Source: Rudanella lutea DSM 19387
GTDB taxonomy: Bacteria > Bacteroidota > Bacteroidia > Cytophagales > Spirosomataceae
Direction of reading: 5' to 3'
DNA length: 64,000 nt
Assembly: GCF_000383955.1 (NCBI RefSeq)
Contig: NZ_KB913013.1
Coordinates: forward strand, 2,462,694-2,526,693
The position numbers were made by a program, and so were the translations under genes. Of this stretch, positions 51,808 through 61,196 are shown piece after piece. How positions within the stretch are numbered: position 1 is the first letter of the stretch; the number at the start of each line of letters is the position of its first letter. The notes under the pieces are model-generated. The model did not search any database, was not told where the DNA came from, and worked only from the letters and a program-made list of their open reading frames with translations.

Positions 51808-54219
51808 ATGAACGACTTACCCCCCCACGCCAAATCATTGTCTGACCGCGAAGCCCTGCTACAGGCGGTTCTGGACGCTCAACAAAGCATGACGGCCTAC
51901 TGTGAGGCCGTTCGTGATGCCGATGGAGACCTCATCGATTTTCGCTACCGAATCATAAATCAAGGGGTTGAAACGTTGACGGGCCGTCGCCGTCACCAGA
52001 TTTTGGGCGAGCTCATGACGAGCCTGTTTCCCTCGGTGAAACAAATAGGTTTGTTCGACCTTTACCGGCGGGTGGTAGAAACGGGTCAGCCCGATTCGTT
52101 TGAATTTCCGTATCAGGGCGATGGCTACAACGGCTGGTATCTGATTTCGGCCCAGCCCTTGCAGGAAGGGTTTGTGCTTTCGTTTATCGACATCACCGCC
52201 CAGAAACAAACGCAGCAACAGGTTGAGCAGCAAAATCATCTGCTCGACAATATTCTTACGACCTCGGCCAATGGCTTAGTCGTGCTTCGGCCTGTCCGTG
52301 ATTCTGACGGTCAAATTGTCGACCTGAAGGCGGTGCGCTGGAACCGGGCGTTTGTTCAGATTACGGGTATTCCCGACCAATCGCTGAGCACGCGTACCTC
52401 CATGCAACTGGACCCAACATTGCGCTCAGCCGGTCTGTTCGACCAGTACGTTGATCTGCTGACGGCCGGTAAACCCCTACAGACCCAGTACTATTTCGAA
52501 CCCGCGCAGATCTGGATTGAACTGTCGGGGGCCCGGCTCGACGAGGAACATATTGTGCTGACCTTTTCGGACATTACGGAAAGCAAAAAGGCGTCGTTGC
52601 TGATCGAAGAGCAGTCGAGTCAGTTGCGCAACATATTCGATTCGTCTATCAGCAGCATTCTGTACATGACCGCTATCCGCAATGAAGCGGGCAAAATTGT
52701 TGATTTCTTGATGGTAACGGCCAATCAGGCCGTGATTCGGAGCAATTTCATGACGCCCGACCAGATTGAGGGCAAGCAACTCTTGACGGTGTTTCCGGGC
52801 AACCGCGACAACGGGTTCTTTGACCTGTACGTGCGGGTCACCGAATCGGGCGAGCCCGAACACCTGATCGGTTCGTACAAAGACGACACGCAACAGGATG
52901 GCTGGTACGAGGTGTCGGCCGCCAAACAAGGCGACGGGGTGGTGGTGACGTACATGAACATCACTGAAACCCAGCAGGCTCAGCAAGTGCTCGAACAGCA
53001 AACCGAGTTTCTGAATCAACTGCTGCAAACCTCACCCATGGGCATTATTGCCTACGAGGCCATTCGGAAAACACCCGCTCAGGCAGGCGGTACGGGTAGC
53101 GCGACTGGTGAGATTGTCGATTTCCGGGCGATCTTCTTCAACCACGCTTACGAAAAAATCTTCAATTCGACCGAAGAAGTGGTGCGTAACCACACGTTTC
53201 TGGAGCGGTTTACGTCGGTAGTGAACCTCCCCCTGACGGTCAACACCGAGGAGCTCTTCAATTTCTACAAAAGCGTAACGGAGCAGTCGCTTTCGTTCCG
53301 CCGGGAGCGGTTTTACCCGCACCTGAACAAGTGGCTCGATGTGTCGGGCACGAAGCTGGGCGACGGTTTTCTGCTCGTTCTGTACGACGTAACCGACCGG
53401 AAGCGGGCCGAGCTGGAACGCCAACAACAAGCCGCCCTGGTGCAACAGGCCAACCGACAACTGAAGCGCTCCAACGACAGCCTGCAACAGTTTGCCTACA
53501 TTGCCAGCCACGATTTACAGGAACCCCTGCGGAAAGTGCATTCGTTTGGCAGTCTGCTCAAAAGCCGCTACGCCGAATCGTTGGGCGATGGCGTCGACTT
53601 GATTGCCCGGATGCAGAAAGCGGCCGAGCGGATGCAGACCCTGATCAACGATCTGCTGGCGTACTCGCGCCTGTCGAACCAAACCGAGTCGTTTGAGCCC
53701 GTTGATCTAAACGAGGTAATGGCCGGGATTCTGGAGGATCTGGAAGCGGTAATAACCGACAAAAAGGCCCTGGTCACGATTGATTCATTGCCGGTAGTAC
53801 AGGGCAACCCGTCGCAATTGCGGCAGTTGTTTCAGAACCTGCTGTCTAATGCGCTCAAGTTCAACAAACCCGACGAACGGCCCGCGGTAACTATCCGTTG
53901 CCAGCCCGCACCCCGTCCCCAAATTGATCCCGACGCGCTGACTATGCTACCGGCTGATGTGGAGCATTTCTGGCAAATTCAGGTGAAGGATAACGGTATC
54001 GGATTCGACCAAGGTTACAGGGAGCGCATTTTTGAAGCGTTTCAGCGTCTGCACGGGCCCAACAGCGCCTACGCCGGTTCGGGCATTGGGCTCGCGCTGG
54101 TGAAGCGCGTCGCCGAAAATCACGGAGGGCTGATTGAGGCCCACAGCCAACCCGGCGAAGGGGCCGAGTTTACGCTCTACCTGCCGCAAAGCCCCAGCGG
54201 AATCAGTAGTCTGGTGTAG
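51808..54219 (+). CDS. Cytoplasmic four-PAS sensor histidine kinase
   Basis: 803 residues and no transmembrane helix. Four PAS-like modules of ~125 residues each open like LLDNILTTSANGLVVLRPVR or EFLNQLLQTSPMGIIAYEAI. The fourth module carries a Gly/Thr-rich loop insert (TPAQAGGTGSATGE). HisKA has FAYIASHDLQEPLRKV (His near residue 567), then an N box (LFQNLLSNALKF), G1 (DNGIGFD) and G2 (GSGIGLALVK). It is a paralogue of the six-PAS kinase at 26640. No regulator is beside it. The start lies at the edge of the inverted-repeat element. Confidence 0.92.
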   Translation: MNDLPPHAKSLSDREALLQAVLDAQQSMTAYCEAVRDADGDLIDFRYRIINQGVETLTGRRRHQILGELMTSLFPSVKQIGLFDLYRRVVETGQPDSFEFPYQGDGYNGWYLISAQPLQEGFVLSFIDITAQKQTQQQVEQQNHLLDNILTTSANGLVVLRPVRDSDGQIVDLKAVRWNRAFVQITGIPDQSLSTRTSMQLDPTLRSAGLFDQYVDLLTAGKPLQTQYYFEPAQIWIELSGARLDEEHIVLTFSDITESKKASLLIEEQSSQLRNIFDSSISSILYMTAIRNEAGKIVDFLMVTANQAVIRSNFMTPDQIEGKQLLTVFPGNRDNGFFDLYVRVTESGEPEHLIGSYKDDTQQDGWYEVSAAKQGDGVVVTYMNITETQQAQQVLEQQTEFLNQLLQTSPMGIIAYEAIRKTPAQAGGTGSATGEIVDFRAIFFNHAYEKIFNSTEEVVRNHTFLERFTSVVNLPLTVNTEELFNFYKSVTEQSLSFRRERFYPHLNKWLDVSGTKLGDGFLLVLYDVTDRKRAELERQQQAALVQQANRQLKRSNDSLQQFAYIASHDLQEPLRKVHSFGSLLKSRYAESLGDGVDLIARMQKAAERMQTLINDLLAYSRLSNQTESFEPVDLNEVMAGILEDLEAVITDKKALVTIDSLPVVQGNPSQLRQLFQNLLSNALKFNKPDERPAVTIRCQPAPRPQIDPDALTMLPADVEHFWQIQVKDNGIGFDQGYRERIFEAFQRLHGPNSAYAGSGIGLALVKRVAENHGGLIEAHSQPGEGAEFTLYLPQSPSGISSLV

Positions 54220-54226
54220 AGATAAA

Positions 54227-54291
54227 GAGTGAAAGAGCGAAAGAGTGTAGGCCGTACTCATTCAGTCATTCACTCTTTCGCTCTTTCACTC
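54227..54291. repeat. Inverted repeat made of 8-bp units (GTGAAAGA) overlapping the amidase stop
   Basis: A perfect 21-bp inverted match joins 54227-54247 and 54271-54291. The right arm is read as the last codons and stop of the convergent nitrilase-family gene. Confidence 0.8.
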
Positions 54292-55238
54292 ATTGGCTCT
54301 AGCCAAACCACCTTTTGTTCGGGCTGATGCTCTTGCCCCAGAATGTCGCGGTAGAGGTCGGGGCGCCGGGCCTTGCGGTACCGGAAACCACCAGCCTGCT
54401 GTAGTTTCTCAGGGGTACAGGTGGCCACAACTATCTCATCATCGAGCTGACGGCATTCGGCCAGAATGTCGCCAAACGGGTCCAGAATCATCGAGCAACC
54501 GTTTTTAAGCTGATCATCGTCCATGCCGATGGGGTTGGCAAAGACCACATACACCCCATTGTCGTAGGCGCGGGCGGGGAGCCATTTCATAAGCCAGGCC
54601 CGGCCCTTAAGCCCGTCGAACTCCAGCCGGAGCGAGGTCGGGTCGTTGTGCCGGTTGGCCCAGAGAGCGGGGTCGGCAAACCCAGCACCGGGCCGGGTAG
54701 AAGGCGTCATCATGGTTACGTGCGGCATGAAAATAATGTCGGCACCGAGCAGAGCCGTAGCCCGCACATTCTCAACCACGTTGTTGTCGTAGCAAATCAG
54801 GATACCACATTTCCAGCCGTACAGGTCGAACACCACGTACTCGTCGCCCGGCAACAGATGCGGGTTTATAAACGGGTGCAGTTTTCGGTACTTCGCCACC
54901 AACCCGTTTTTATCGACACATACGTAGCCTTTGAACAGCCGGTCCTGCTCGTCTTTCTCGAAAAGCCCGGCCAGAATAGCAATGTCATGCTCGCGGGCAA
55001 TCTGGATGAGAGCCTGTGTGCTCTCACCATCCGGGATCAACTCGGCCAGGTCGAGCATCTGCTCCCGCGAGAGGTGCCGGGCAAAGGTATAGCCTGTTAC
55101 GGAGCATTCGTGAAACGCCACCACCTGCGCGCCCTGCCGGGCCGCCTGCCCGGCCAATCGGCGGATCACGCTTAGGTTATACGCTTTGTCGCCACTGGCG
55201 TTTTCAAACTGCGCCGTTGCTATCTTCAAGGTTTGCAT
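54270..55238 (-). CDS. Carbon-nitrogen hydrolase (nitrilase superfamily amidase)
   Basis: 322 residues from the ATG at 55238 (MQTLKIATAQFENASGDKAY); a start at 55319 would be in the next gene's terminator. The catalytic Glu, Lys and Cys are in VAFHECSVTGY, AKYRKLHPF and GILICYDNNVVEN. The enzyme hydrolyses amides of small molecules such as carbamoylated amines; the substrate is not shown. The last residues EPMSERAKE come from the 8-bp-unit repeat arm, so the family-conserved end is earlier. Confidence 0.9.
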   Translation of the reverse strand: MQTLKIATAQFENASGDKAYNLSVIRRLAGQAARQGAQVVAFHECSVTGYTFARHLSREQMLDLAELIPDGESTQALIQIAREHDIAILAGLFEKDEQDRLFKGYVCVDKNGLVAKYRKLHPFINPHLLPGDEYVVFDLYGWKCGILICYDNNVVENVRATALLGADIIFMPHVTMMTPSTRPGAGFADPALWANRHNDPTSLRLEFDGLKGRAWLMKWLPARAYDNGVYVVFANPIGMDDDQLKNGCSMILDPFGDILAECRQLDDEIVVATCTPEKLQQAGGFRYRKARRPDLYRDILGQEHQPEQKVVWLEPMSERAKE

Positions 55239-55268
55239 ACGAAAATGATTCGGAACGGCTAAATAAAC

Positions 55269-55315
55269 AAAAAGCCGGGACAACCACCGCTCCGGCAGAG
55301 GGTAAGTGTCCCGGC
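55269..55315 (-). terminator. Rho-independent terminator of the response regulator gene
   Basis: A 9-bp stem (55274-55282 with 55307-55315) has a 24-base loop. On the minus strand it is followed by TTTTTG. It lies just downstream of the stop at 55334. Confidence 0.7.
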
Positions 55316-55333
55316 CCAACTAGCAAGCCGATC

Positions 55334-55822
55334 TTAAAACAAGGCAACATTTACCTTGGGGAGAGTCACAGTTTCCCACCAGTACACGCGCAGGGTCTGG
55401 AAATACTCCAGCCAATCATCGTACTTGATGGGCTTCACCAGATACGACGAGCAGCCTCGTTCGTAGGCTTCCGCAATATCGTTTCGGTCGTTGGAGTGGC
55501 TCAGTAGCACTACCGGCACCTTACCCAGCGCATCGGGCATCGCCCTGATCTTCTCGAGCACATACCAGCCATCATGCCGGTTGGGCAGGTATAAGTCCAG
55601 CAACACGAGCTTAGGCGACTCCCACTCCTCCTGTTCACACTGATTCAGGTAGCACAGAGCCTCTTCTTTGGTTTTGGCCCAAACCGGCTTCACTTCGGGC
55701 AAACGCTCCTGCATAGCCTTACTGATAATAAACCCATGATCGGGGTTATCTTCCACAATAAGCAGCTTCGCATTCTTGAAATTCCGACGAGACGTAAGCT
55801 CACTGGTTAATAGAGGATTCAT
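55334..55822 (-). CDS. Single-domain response regulator (Rcp1-like)
   Basis: 162 residues. A receiver domain only (~18-145): acidic pair and start in LLIVEDNPDHGFIISKAM, the phospho-Asp in LVLLDLYLPNRHDGW, Thr/Ser in VVLLSHSNDRND and Lys in SYLVKPIKYDDW. The C-terminal tail (TLRVYWWETVTLP) is like Rcp-type regulators that pair with phytochrome-like or cytoplasmic PAS kinases. It could therefore serve one of the multi-PAS kinases at 26640 and 51808, but the link is inferred. Confidence 0.9.
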   Translation of the reverse strand: MNPLLTSELTSRRNFKNAKLLIVEDNPDHGFIISKAMQERLPEVKPVWAKTKEEALCYLNQCEQEEWESPKLVLLDLYLPNRHDGWYVLEKIRAMPDALGKVPVVLLSHSNDRNDIAEAYERGCSSYLVKPIKYDDWLEYFQTLRVYWWETVTLPKVNVALF

Positions 55823-56313
55823 GCGGATGAATTAAGTAACACCAAGAGGAAAGAACAAAGTCTATAGCTTTTGTTCGATTGTTAAATTAATCTATTTTGA
55901 TACAGGAAAGCCTATACTTAAGTAGATAGTGATATTAAATCGACCCACCGGGACGGTTGCGATCAGTGGCCTACAGGTAAGAAATAGGCCCAAAAAGCGG
56001 AGAGCCGGATTGATGGTTTAAGCCACCAAACCGGCCCTGCACGCTTCAGTTTCTGATAACCCCAACTCCATGCCCGAGGAGGAAGATACGGCTGAGTAGT
56101 AAAGCCGTTGGCGGTTGACGTTGGAGTTACCGGGAAGCTCTGCTAAATACTTTCTTTACCAGAACTTGCACTCATTAAACCCATTTATAGCCAATTCCTA
56201 TCGGTTCTACCAGCTCCGAGTGAGGATTCGGTCCCGGCTGCGGGGTCGGGATCGGTGGCGCAAACCTTCACCCCACAACCGGGTTAATTCACTACACGCA
56301 ACCATTCTCCCCT
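55823..56313. other. Non-coding 490-bp gap
   Basis: No gene is supported here. It holds the promoter regions of the response regulator and of the kinase at 56314. A 95-codon open frame crossing into the kinase start has no family likeness. No terminator or structured RNA was recognised. Confidence 0.4.
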
Positions 56314-57603
56314 ATGGCAAAAGTAAGTCGTCCCTTTTTGGGTCAGGTAAAGCATCTTGCCGACTATTTGGCCACTCGTCGGGAAACGATTTTGAATAGC
56401 TGGCGTACCCAATGCGCTGCGGACAGTGATCTCCATAAACGCCTGAGCCTATCGCGTGAAGAATTTATTGACCAAGTCCCGGTTTTACTCAATGTACTTC
56501 AGGACCGGCTTCTGGATAAACCGATCTCGGCCGACCCGACCGAAACGGCAAGCGAACACGGCTGGCACCGCTGGCAGCGCGGTTACTCCCTACAGGAACT
56601 CCTTAATGAACTCGATAAGCTGTACGAGACGCTGTCCGACGAAATTGACACCTACCTGACCCTGTACCCCGACACCCCCGCCCCCGTGACGGCCGTAGCC
56701 CACCGGCAGGTGCTGGTACTTGCCCGCGAAATAAACCGGGGCAGCGTGATGTATTACGACTCGCTCCGCCAGACCAGTGCCGCCGAACGGGCCGAACAGC
56801 TCCAGTCGGCCCTGAACCAGCTGAATCAGATAACCCGGGAGCGCGGTGAGCACCTCCGCCAAACCTCACACGACCTGCGTAGTAGTTTCGGTGCTCTGTT
56901 TGGAGCGGCCAACCTACTCACCCTACCCAGCACCCCCTCCGAACAAACGCAGTACATCGAGATTCTGAACCGGAACCTGTCGTCTATCCAGCATGTGCTG
57001 CTGCAAATGACAGACTTTGCCCGCATTGAGGCCGGGCAGGAGCAACTCACGCTCAAACCCTTCGATGCGGCCCACCTGTTGCGCGACCTCGTCAAACAGG
57101 CTCAGCCCATATCGGCTGAACGGCAGCTTGTGCTCCGCGCCGACGGCCCCGACAGTTTACCCGTACTGAGCGATCCCGGCAAAGTGCAGCGAATCATCCA
57201 GAATCTGCTCCTGAGCGCGTTGCGCCATACGCAGCGGGGCTGGGTCAATGTTTCGTGGGCACCCGAAAGCGATACCCGCTGGACCCTCAGCGTGCAGGAT
57301 TCAGGCCCCGGCCTGACGCATGGCCCGGCGGCCCTGCTCGCCGAACAACTAAGCCCGCAGATTGAGGTGCCCAGCTCGCAACGACTGACGGAAACCGAAA
57401 AAGCCCTCAGCAAACCCATACCGAACACCAAAAGCCCGGCGCGCTCCACCCAAAAGCAGGGCGAGGATATTGGCTTGTTTATCGTGAAACAGTTGTGCGA
57501 ACAGCTGAAAGCGACGATGGAGATCGAGTCGTCGGCCGAAGGGGGTACGCTCGTGCGTATCAGCATGCTCACGCATCAGGAGGCTCCTTCAGCAGAACGG
57601 TGA
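56314..57603 (+). CDS. RsbRD-like N-domain sensor histidine kinase
   Basis: 429 residues without a transmembrane helix. The N-terminal ~150 residues (LADYLATRRETILNSWRTQC, HGWHRWQRGYSLQELLNEL) match the RsbRD-type helical sensor domain. A HisKA-like helix has RQTSHDLRSSFGAL (His near residue 185), followed by an N box variant (IIQNLLLSALRH), G1 (DSGPGLT), an insert of ~55 residues, and G2 (GEDIGLFIVKQL). The insert between G1 and G2 is longer than normal and may affect ATP binding. No partner regulator lies beside it. Confidence 0.85.
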   Translation: MAKVSRPFLGQVKHLADYLATRRETILNSWRTQCAADSDLHKRLSLSREEFIDQVPVLLNVLQDRLLDKPISADPTETASEHGWHRWQRGYSLQELLNELDKLYETLSDEIDTYLTLYPDTPAPVTAVAHRQVLVLAREINRGSVMYYDSLRQTSAAERAEQLQSALNQLNQITRERGEHLRQTSHDLRSSFGALFGAANLLTLPSTPSEQTQYIEILNRNLSSIQHVLLQMTDFARIEAGQEQLTLKPFDAAHLLRDLVKQAQPISAERQLVLRADGPDSLPVLSDPGKVQRIIQNLLLSALRHTQRGWVNVSWAPESDTRWTLSVQDSGPGLTHGPAALLAEQLSPQIEVPSSQRLTETEKALSKPIPNTKSPARSTQKQGEDIGLFIVKQLCEQLKATMEIESSAEGGTLVRISMLTHQEAPSAER

Positions 57604-57743
57604 GGCTGGATACCAAAGCACCTTCGCGAGTCCGGTTTACCATAGAAGCTCGTTGGGCTGTTTCATCAAACACGGAGAGGGTTTGGTGCAGAATGGCCTT
57701 TTACCAAGGGACTTAATCAGAGAGTATTTAAGAGGCCCCCGTC

Positions 57744-58973
57744 TCAGGCATCGGTGTACTGACGGGCCGTATCGGGCAACCGCAGGCTCCAGAACACTAC
57801 GGCCATTAGGCTGAGGGCGCAAAACACAAACGGAGCCTGTGGGCTCACCGACGACAACAAACTGTTGACTAACGCCGTACTGAAACTGGCCAGCCCGCCC
57901 AGCGCCTGAATATTGCCGAACACCTCGCCCTGCCCGCCACCGGCTTTGGTGATCTGCGACAAAATACTGCCAATCAGCCCGCTCAGCACCGATACCGTCA
58001 AGGCATCAATACCACCCACCACGTACAACATGGTCTCCGACGGGCCAATAAACGCATACAACATCTGCAACACAATACCCAGCAACGCCAGCCCGATTAT
58101 CACCTTGCGCTTGTGCACCCGGTGGGCCAGAAACCGGAAGAAAACCACATTGGCCAGCAGGGCCAGCGCACCGAAATAAACAAAGAAAACTGCCGTTTGC
58201 CGGGTCGACATGAGCAATTGGCTCTGGGTGAGGAAAGCCACAAAAAAAGTGTAATAGCCAATACCCAGCGTGCCGAGCATGTTCAGGATAAACACCGGCT
58301 TAATACCCGGCACTTTCTCTTCCGACTCGTTGAGCTGCTGCCAGAGGGTAACCACCTTAATGGAACTGAGCATCTTCTCTTTGATCTGATCGGGGTCGAG
58401 TTCCTCCCGTTTAGGATTCGTTTCGCGGAAGGTCAAAGCCAGCCCTATGTTGAGTAATCCCACCGCCAGCAGAAACAAGACGGTTGGCACAGGGTCGAAG
58501 CGCACAGCACTGGTCGAGAGCAGAAACAGGCCCGCTACCATCGGCCCCACTACCGGCCCTGAGCCGACAATAAAACTCAATATTCCCGACCATCTGACCA
58601 GCTCCTGCTTGTCGGTCAGGTCGGTAATGGACGAGCGCAGCACAGCGTAGAGTCCGTTGGTACCGCCTTTGGCTACCCGATTGGCCACGTAGGTGCCTGC
58701 CTGCACCTGTAGCAGCAGTAATGTCGACAGAAACGATGCCAGTGTAGTGGCCAGAATCACGCGTCGGCGGCCTTTTTTGTCGGACCAGTTACCGATAGCG
58801 GGCGAAAACGCCAGCTGAATACTCAGCATCACGGCTACCCCGCCCGTCAGCATGAGCGATTTAGCGGGCAGGTCGACGACGTAATCACTGATGAGAGCAC
58901 CCAGGCCATTGGCGGCCGTCACATCGAGCAAGGCAATACAAAGAATAAGCAGCAGTTGGCGGTTTTTGGTCAT
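57744..58973 (-). CDS. MFS transporter (TCR/Tet-like)
   Basis: 409 residues with about 12 hydrophobic segments. The loop motif GNWSDKKGRRRVILATTLAS (motif A) after the second helix is typical of the major facilitator superfamily, and the subfamily resembles TetA-like drug exporters (e.g. SFIVGSGPVVGPMVAGLF in helix 5). It should export a small molecule. The substrate is not shown. It is monocistronic. Confidence 0.9.
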   Translation of the reverse strand: MTKNRQLLLILCIALLDVTAANGLGALISDYVVDLPAKSLMLTGGVAVMLSIQLAFSPAIGNWSDKKGRRRVILATTLASFLSTLLLLQVQAGTYVANRVAKGGTNGLYAVLRSSITDLTDKQELVRWSGILSFIVGSGPVVGPMVAGLFLLSTSAVRFDPVPTVLFLLAVGLLNIGLALTFRETNPKREELDPDQIKEKMLSSIKVVTLWQQLNESEEKVPGIKPVFILNMLGTLGIGYYTFFVAFLTQSQLLMSTRQTAVFFVYFGALALLANVVFFRFLAHRVHKRKVIIGLALLGIVLQMLYAFIGPSETMLYVVGGIDALTVSVLSGLIGSILSQITKAGGGQGEVFGNIQALGGLASFSTALVNSLLSSVSPQAPFVFCALSLMAVVFWSLRLPDTARQYTDA

Positions 58974-59085
58974 TCGCAGGCGGAGCCACCCGGTCAGAGG
59001 GCTCGTCAGAGTGAAGCAACAAAACGAGGAAGTCTGGCAAAGGGAGGGGTAAAAACTATACCATCGAGCCGGGGGATTGGCTCAT

Positions 59086-59128
59086 GAACCTGAGCAAACG
59101 GTACCGCCCGCACCGTTGCCTCACTCGG
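59086..59128 (+). repeat. Island-flanking direct repeat, left copy
   Basis: This 43-bp stretch aligns to 61645-61687 at about 34 of 43 positions, with an identical 18-base core (CGCACCGTTGCCTCACTC). The copies are 2559 bp apart and bracket the AT-rich two-gene island. Confidence 0.7.
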
Positions 59129-59401
59129 CTGTCAGCTGCGTACTGCTGAGCCGTACACCTGACGCTTAATTAGCCCCTCATTTCCGACTCGGTAACTTCG
59201 CTGTTTTGCGCATCTCATCGCGCCTTCGCCAATTTTTCGGGGAAGCGTACTTTGCTACGATACTCCTACAGAGCAGGGGCAGTACGCCCAATGGGAGCCT
59301 TGCGCTTATTGAGGTCCTGAACTGTATGGATGCTGCTTAAGATTTAGCAAATTTCTATTGGGCTAAGAGACTGCGTAGTCTTTCTTCAAACTGGCCATTG
59401 C

Positions 59402-59489
59402 CCCCAACGCCAACGGGTGTTGATAGATGAAGGCAAGATAAGCTAAAACTCAGGTACGTTGCTACCTTTACACCTCATTCAAGTTGGGC
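59402..59489 (-). repeat. attC-like recombination site, copy 1
   Basis: The ends are CCCCAAC (59402-59408) and GTTGGGC (59483-59489), complementary at six of seven bases, with an inner complementary box (GGTGT). The 88-bp site lies 80 bp after the UDG-like stop. It aligns with copy 2, and the alignment breaks exactly at the left end, as expected of a cassette border. Confidence 0.45.
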
Positions 59490-59571
59490 TGCCGCACTGG
59501 CCTACGTCGAGTGATGCTTGTCCCAGGTAAGTGGACCCCGCAGAGCGAACCAACCAAATACATAACAGAAA

Positions 59572-60120
59572 TTAATCACCCATAAATTGGTTGTAAGCAG
59601 CTTCAAAAGCTTGAGTAGCTTCCTGAATTTTGAACGAACCATATGAAGCGGGGTGCGCCCAATTGCAGGCAATATAATTGGGGAAAGCGGGGCCAAAATA
59701 GTTTTTGTGCCAAGCTAAATGACTGGCAAGGCGACGCCCTACTACTACGACAAGATCAGGCTTCAACCGCTCTAACACAGCTCGGTAAGCTTGGTCAGAA
59801 TTAGCAAACATAGTATTGGTCGGACGTATTCCAGGCCTTGCCCCAACAATAACCTGAACATAATTATAAAAAGCCACCCTGTCCCACAGGCTTGGAGCGG
59901 TTAGATTGTCAAGCTGCTTGTCGATGGACTTGGCAATAAGGGTAAAGAAGCGGTGACTTTGCCCGTTCTGCCTTTGAGCGTTTTCTTGAACTATCTTTTG
60001 AGTGAAGTCGCTTTGTTGATCGCCTTCGCCTGCATAATGCGACTCACCTAATACAAGGATTTTAGGCGATTGAGAATAATAATCTTTGCCTACAAACGGC
60101 TCAAAATTAATGTCATACAT
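59572..60120 (-). CDS. Uracil-DNA-glycosylase-like superfamily protein
   Basis: 182 residues from the ATG at 60120; an upstream in-frame start at 60168 adds 16 residues. The fold is suggested by KILVLGESHYAG (position of the UDG GxxPG-like motif), LVVVVGRRLASHL and NWAHPASYG (HPS-like motif). The catalytic Asp/Asn of true uracil glycosylases is not obvious, so it may be a UDG-fold protein of other use. It lies in an AT-richer island on the same strand as the next gene. Confidence 0.65.
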   Translation of the reverse strand: MYDINFEPFVGKDYYSQSPKILVLGESHYAGEGDQQSDFTQKIVQENAQRQNGQSHRFFTLIAKSIDKQLDNLTAPSLWDRVAFYNYVQVIVGARPGIRPTNTMFANSDQAYRAVLERLKPDLVVVVGRRLASHLAWHKNYFGPAFPNYIACNWAHPASYGSFKIQEATQAFEAAYNQFMGD

Positions 60121-60293
60121 AGCAATCAGTAGGTTGTGGATATACTTTTGAAAACTGAGACCTAGCATCTGCGTTCTGTACAGTGATGCTTGACCTGTCG
60201 GCCGGAACGCGAAACACCATCAATAAACACTTACTATCAACTCGTTATCCTTTCGCAGGGAACCTGCCTTGCACTCACATCTTGTTTGGAATC

Positions 60294-60382
60294 ACCCAAC
60301 GCCCACGGGGGTTAATGAATAAAAAAGTTATTTCACTGAACGCGAGAGACTTGTAACCTTTAAACCCCTGTTCATGTTGGGT
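60294..60382 (-). repeat. attC-like recombination site, copy 2
   Basis: The ends are ACCCAAC (60294-60300) and GTTGGGT (60376-60382), fully complementary, with a spacer and an inner complementary box (GGGGTT with AACCCC). The site is 89 bp long and starts 74 bp after the stop of the gene at 60456. Similarity to copy 1 extends to about 60444. Confidence 0.5.
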
Positions 60383-60455
60383 TGTCGCTCAACCCAGGAA
60401 CGTACTACTTGTCGATGGAGAGCTGCCCACACGGAGCGAATAATTTACTAACTAT

Positions 60456-61145
60456 TCAATTACTCTGAGAAATTCTTGCAAGTAGTTGTCGAAACAATAG
60501 CTTGTACAAACACGCAATATTGTGAATTTCTTTTTTTGACAATCCTGATTGTGTTCTGAATTCTAAAGGTAATTCTTCATCCGAAACGAACCTCTTTTTA
60601 GAAGTACCTTCTTTTACAAAACCTTTCATCTCTAATATTTCAGAACCCGCTCTTGTACCAGCACAAAGAAAGACTTTATCTGGTTCAATATTCTTGTAAG
60701 CGGCAATCCTTAAACTGGTATCATAGATTGATAATTCACCAAACCCCCTAACCTTACATTCAGTCACTATTTTCATAATCTGGTCAAAGGTGGTAGCATT
60801 CTCTAAATCGTTAAATCTGGTTAACAGATTGTTTCTGACCAGTTTTGTAATTTCTTTTGAAACTCCTCGTGTATTCCCTTCTTTGTCAGTAAAGACATCT
60901 TGGTGACCATGTCTAATAAAGTAGGCCATTCCTCTATTTGTGATTTTGAATGTCCCATCTGCTGCAAAAACAATTACCTCTGTAAGATTAGGAAGTTCTT
61001 TGTAAAAATTCAGATACTTATCCAAATAATCCGCTTGTGATTCAAGTACAAAAACTGTATTGATAGGCTCTCCATCACTATCGTTGTATTTAAAGAATGA
61101 AAATTCTTCGTTTTTGTACCTAAAAAGTATGTCATTAAGCGTCAT
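60456..61145 (-). CDS. Hypothetical protein, AT-rich, possibly HhH-type DNA-related
   Basis: 229 residues. No family is recognised with confidence. The segment KVRGFGELSIYDTSLRIAAY has the GhG pattern of helix-hairpin-helix modules seen in DNA-related proteins, and an Arg/Lys-rich end follows. The gene is clearly more AT-rich than its neighbours (codons such as AAT and TTT dominate), which suggests transfer. It lies 36 bp after GTTAGGC, an attC-type border, on the same strand as the UDG-like gene. Confidence 0.55.
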   Translation of the reverse strand: MTLNDILFRYKNEEFSFFKYNDSDGEPINTVFVLESQADYLDKYLNFYKELPNLTEVIVFAADGTFKITNRGMAYFIRHGHQDVFTDKEGNTRGVSKEITKLVRNNLLTRFNDLENATTFDQIMKIVTECKVRGFGELSIYDTSLRIAAYKNIEPDKVFLCAGTRAGSEILEMKGFVKEGTSKKRFVSDEELPLEFRTQSGLSKKEIHNIACLYKLLFRQLLARISQSN

Positions 61146-61196
61146 TATTTTAAAAAGTTATGTGTCGATAATTCAGTTTGCCTAACTCATCCAACT

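Larger units (their letters stand above)
58974..59571. other. Non-coding gap with direct repeat and attC-like site
   Basis: About 600 bp. It holds the MFS promoter region, the left direct repeat (59086-59128) and the attC-like site (59402-59489) after the UDG-like gene. No gene is supported here. Confidence 0.45.

Noticed and set aside
19054-54291. CRISPR arrays suggested by short regular repeats
   Set aside because: Units are 7-8 bp without spacers and occur as inverted arms; no cas genes are in the window.
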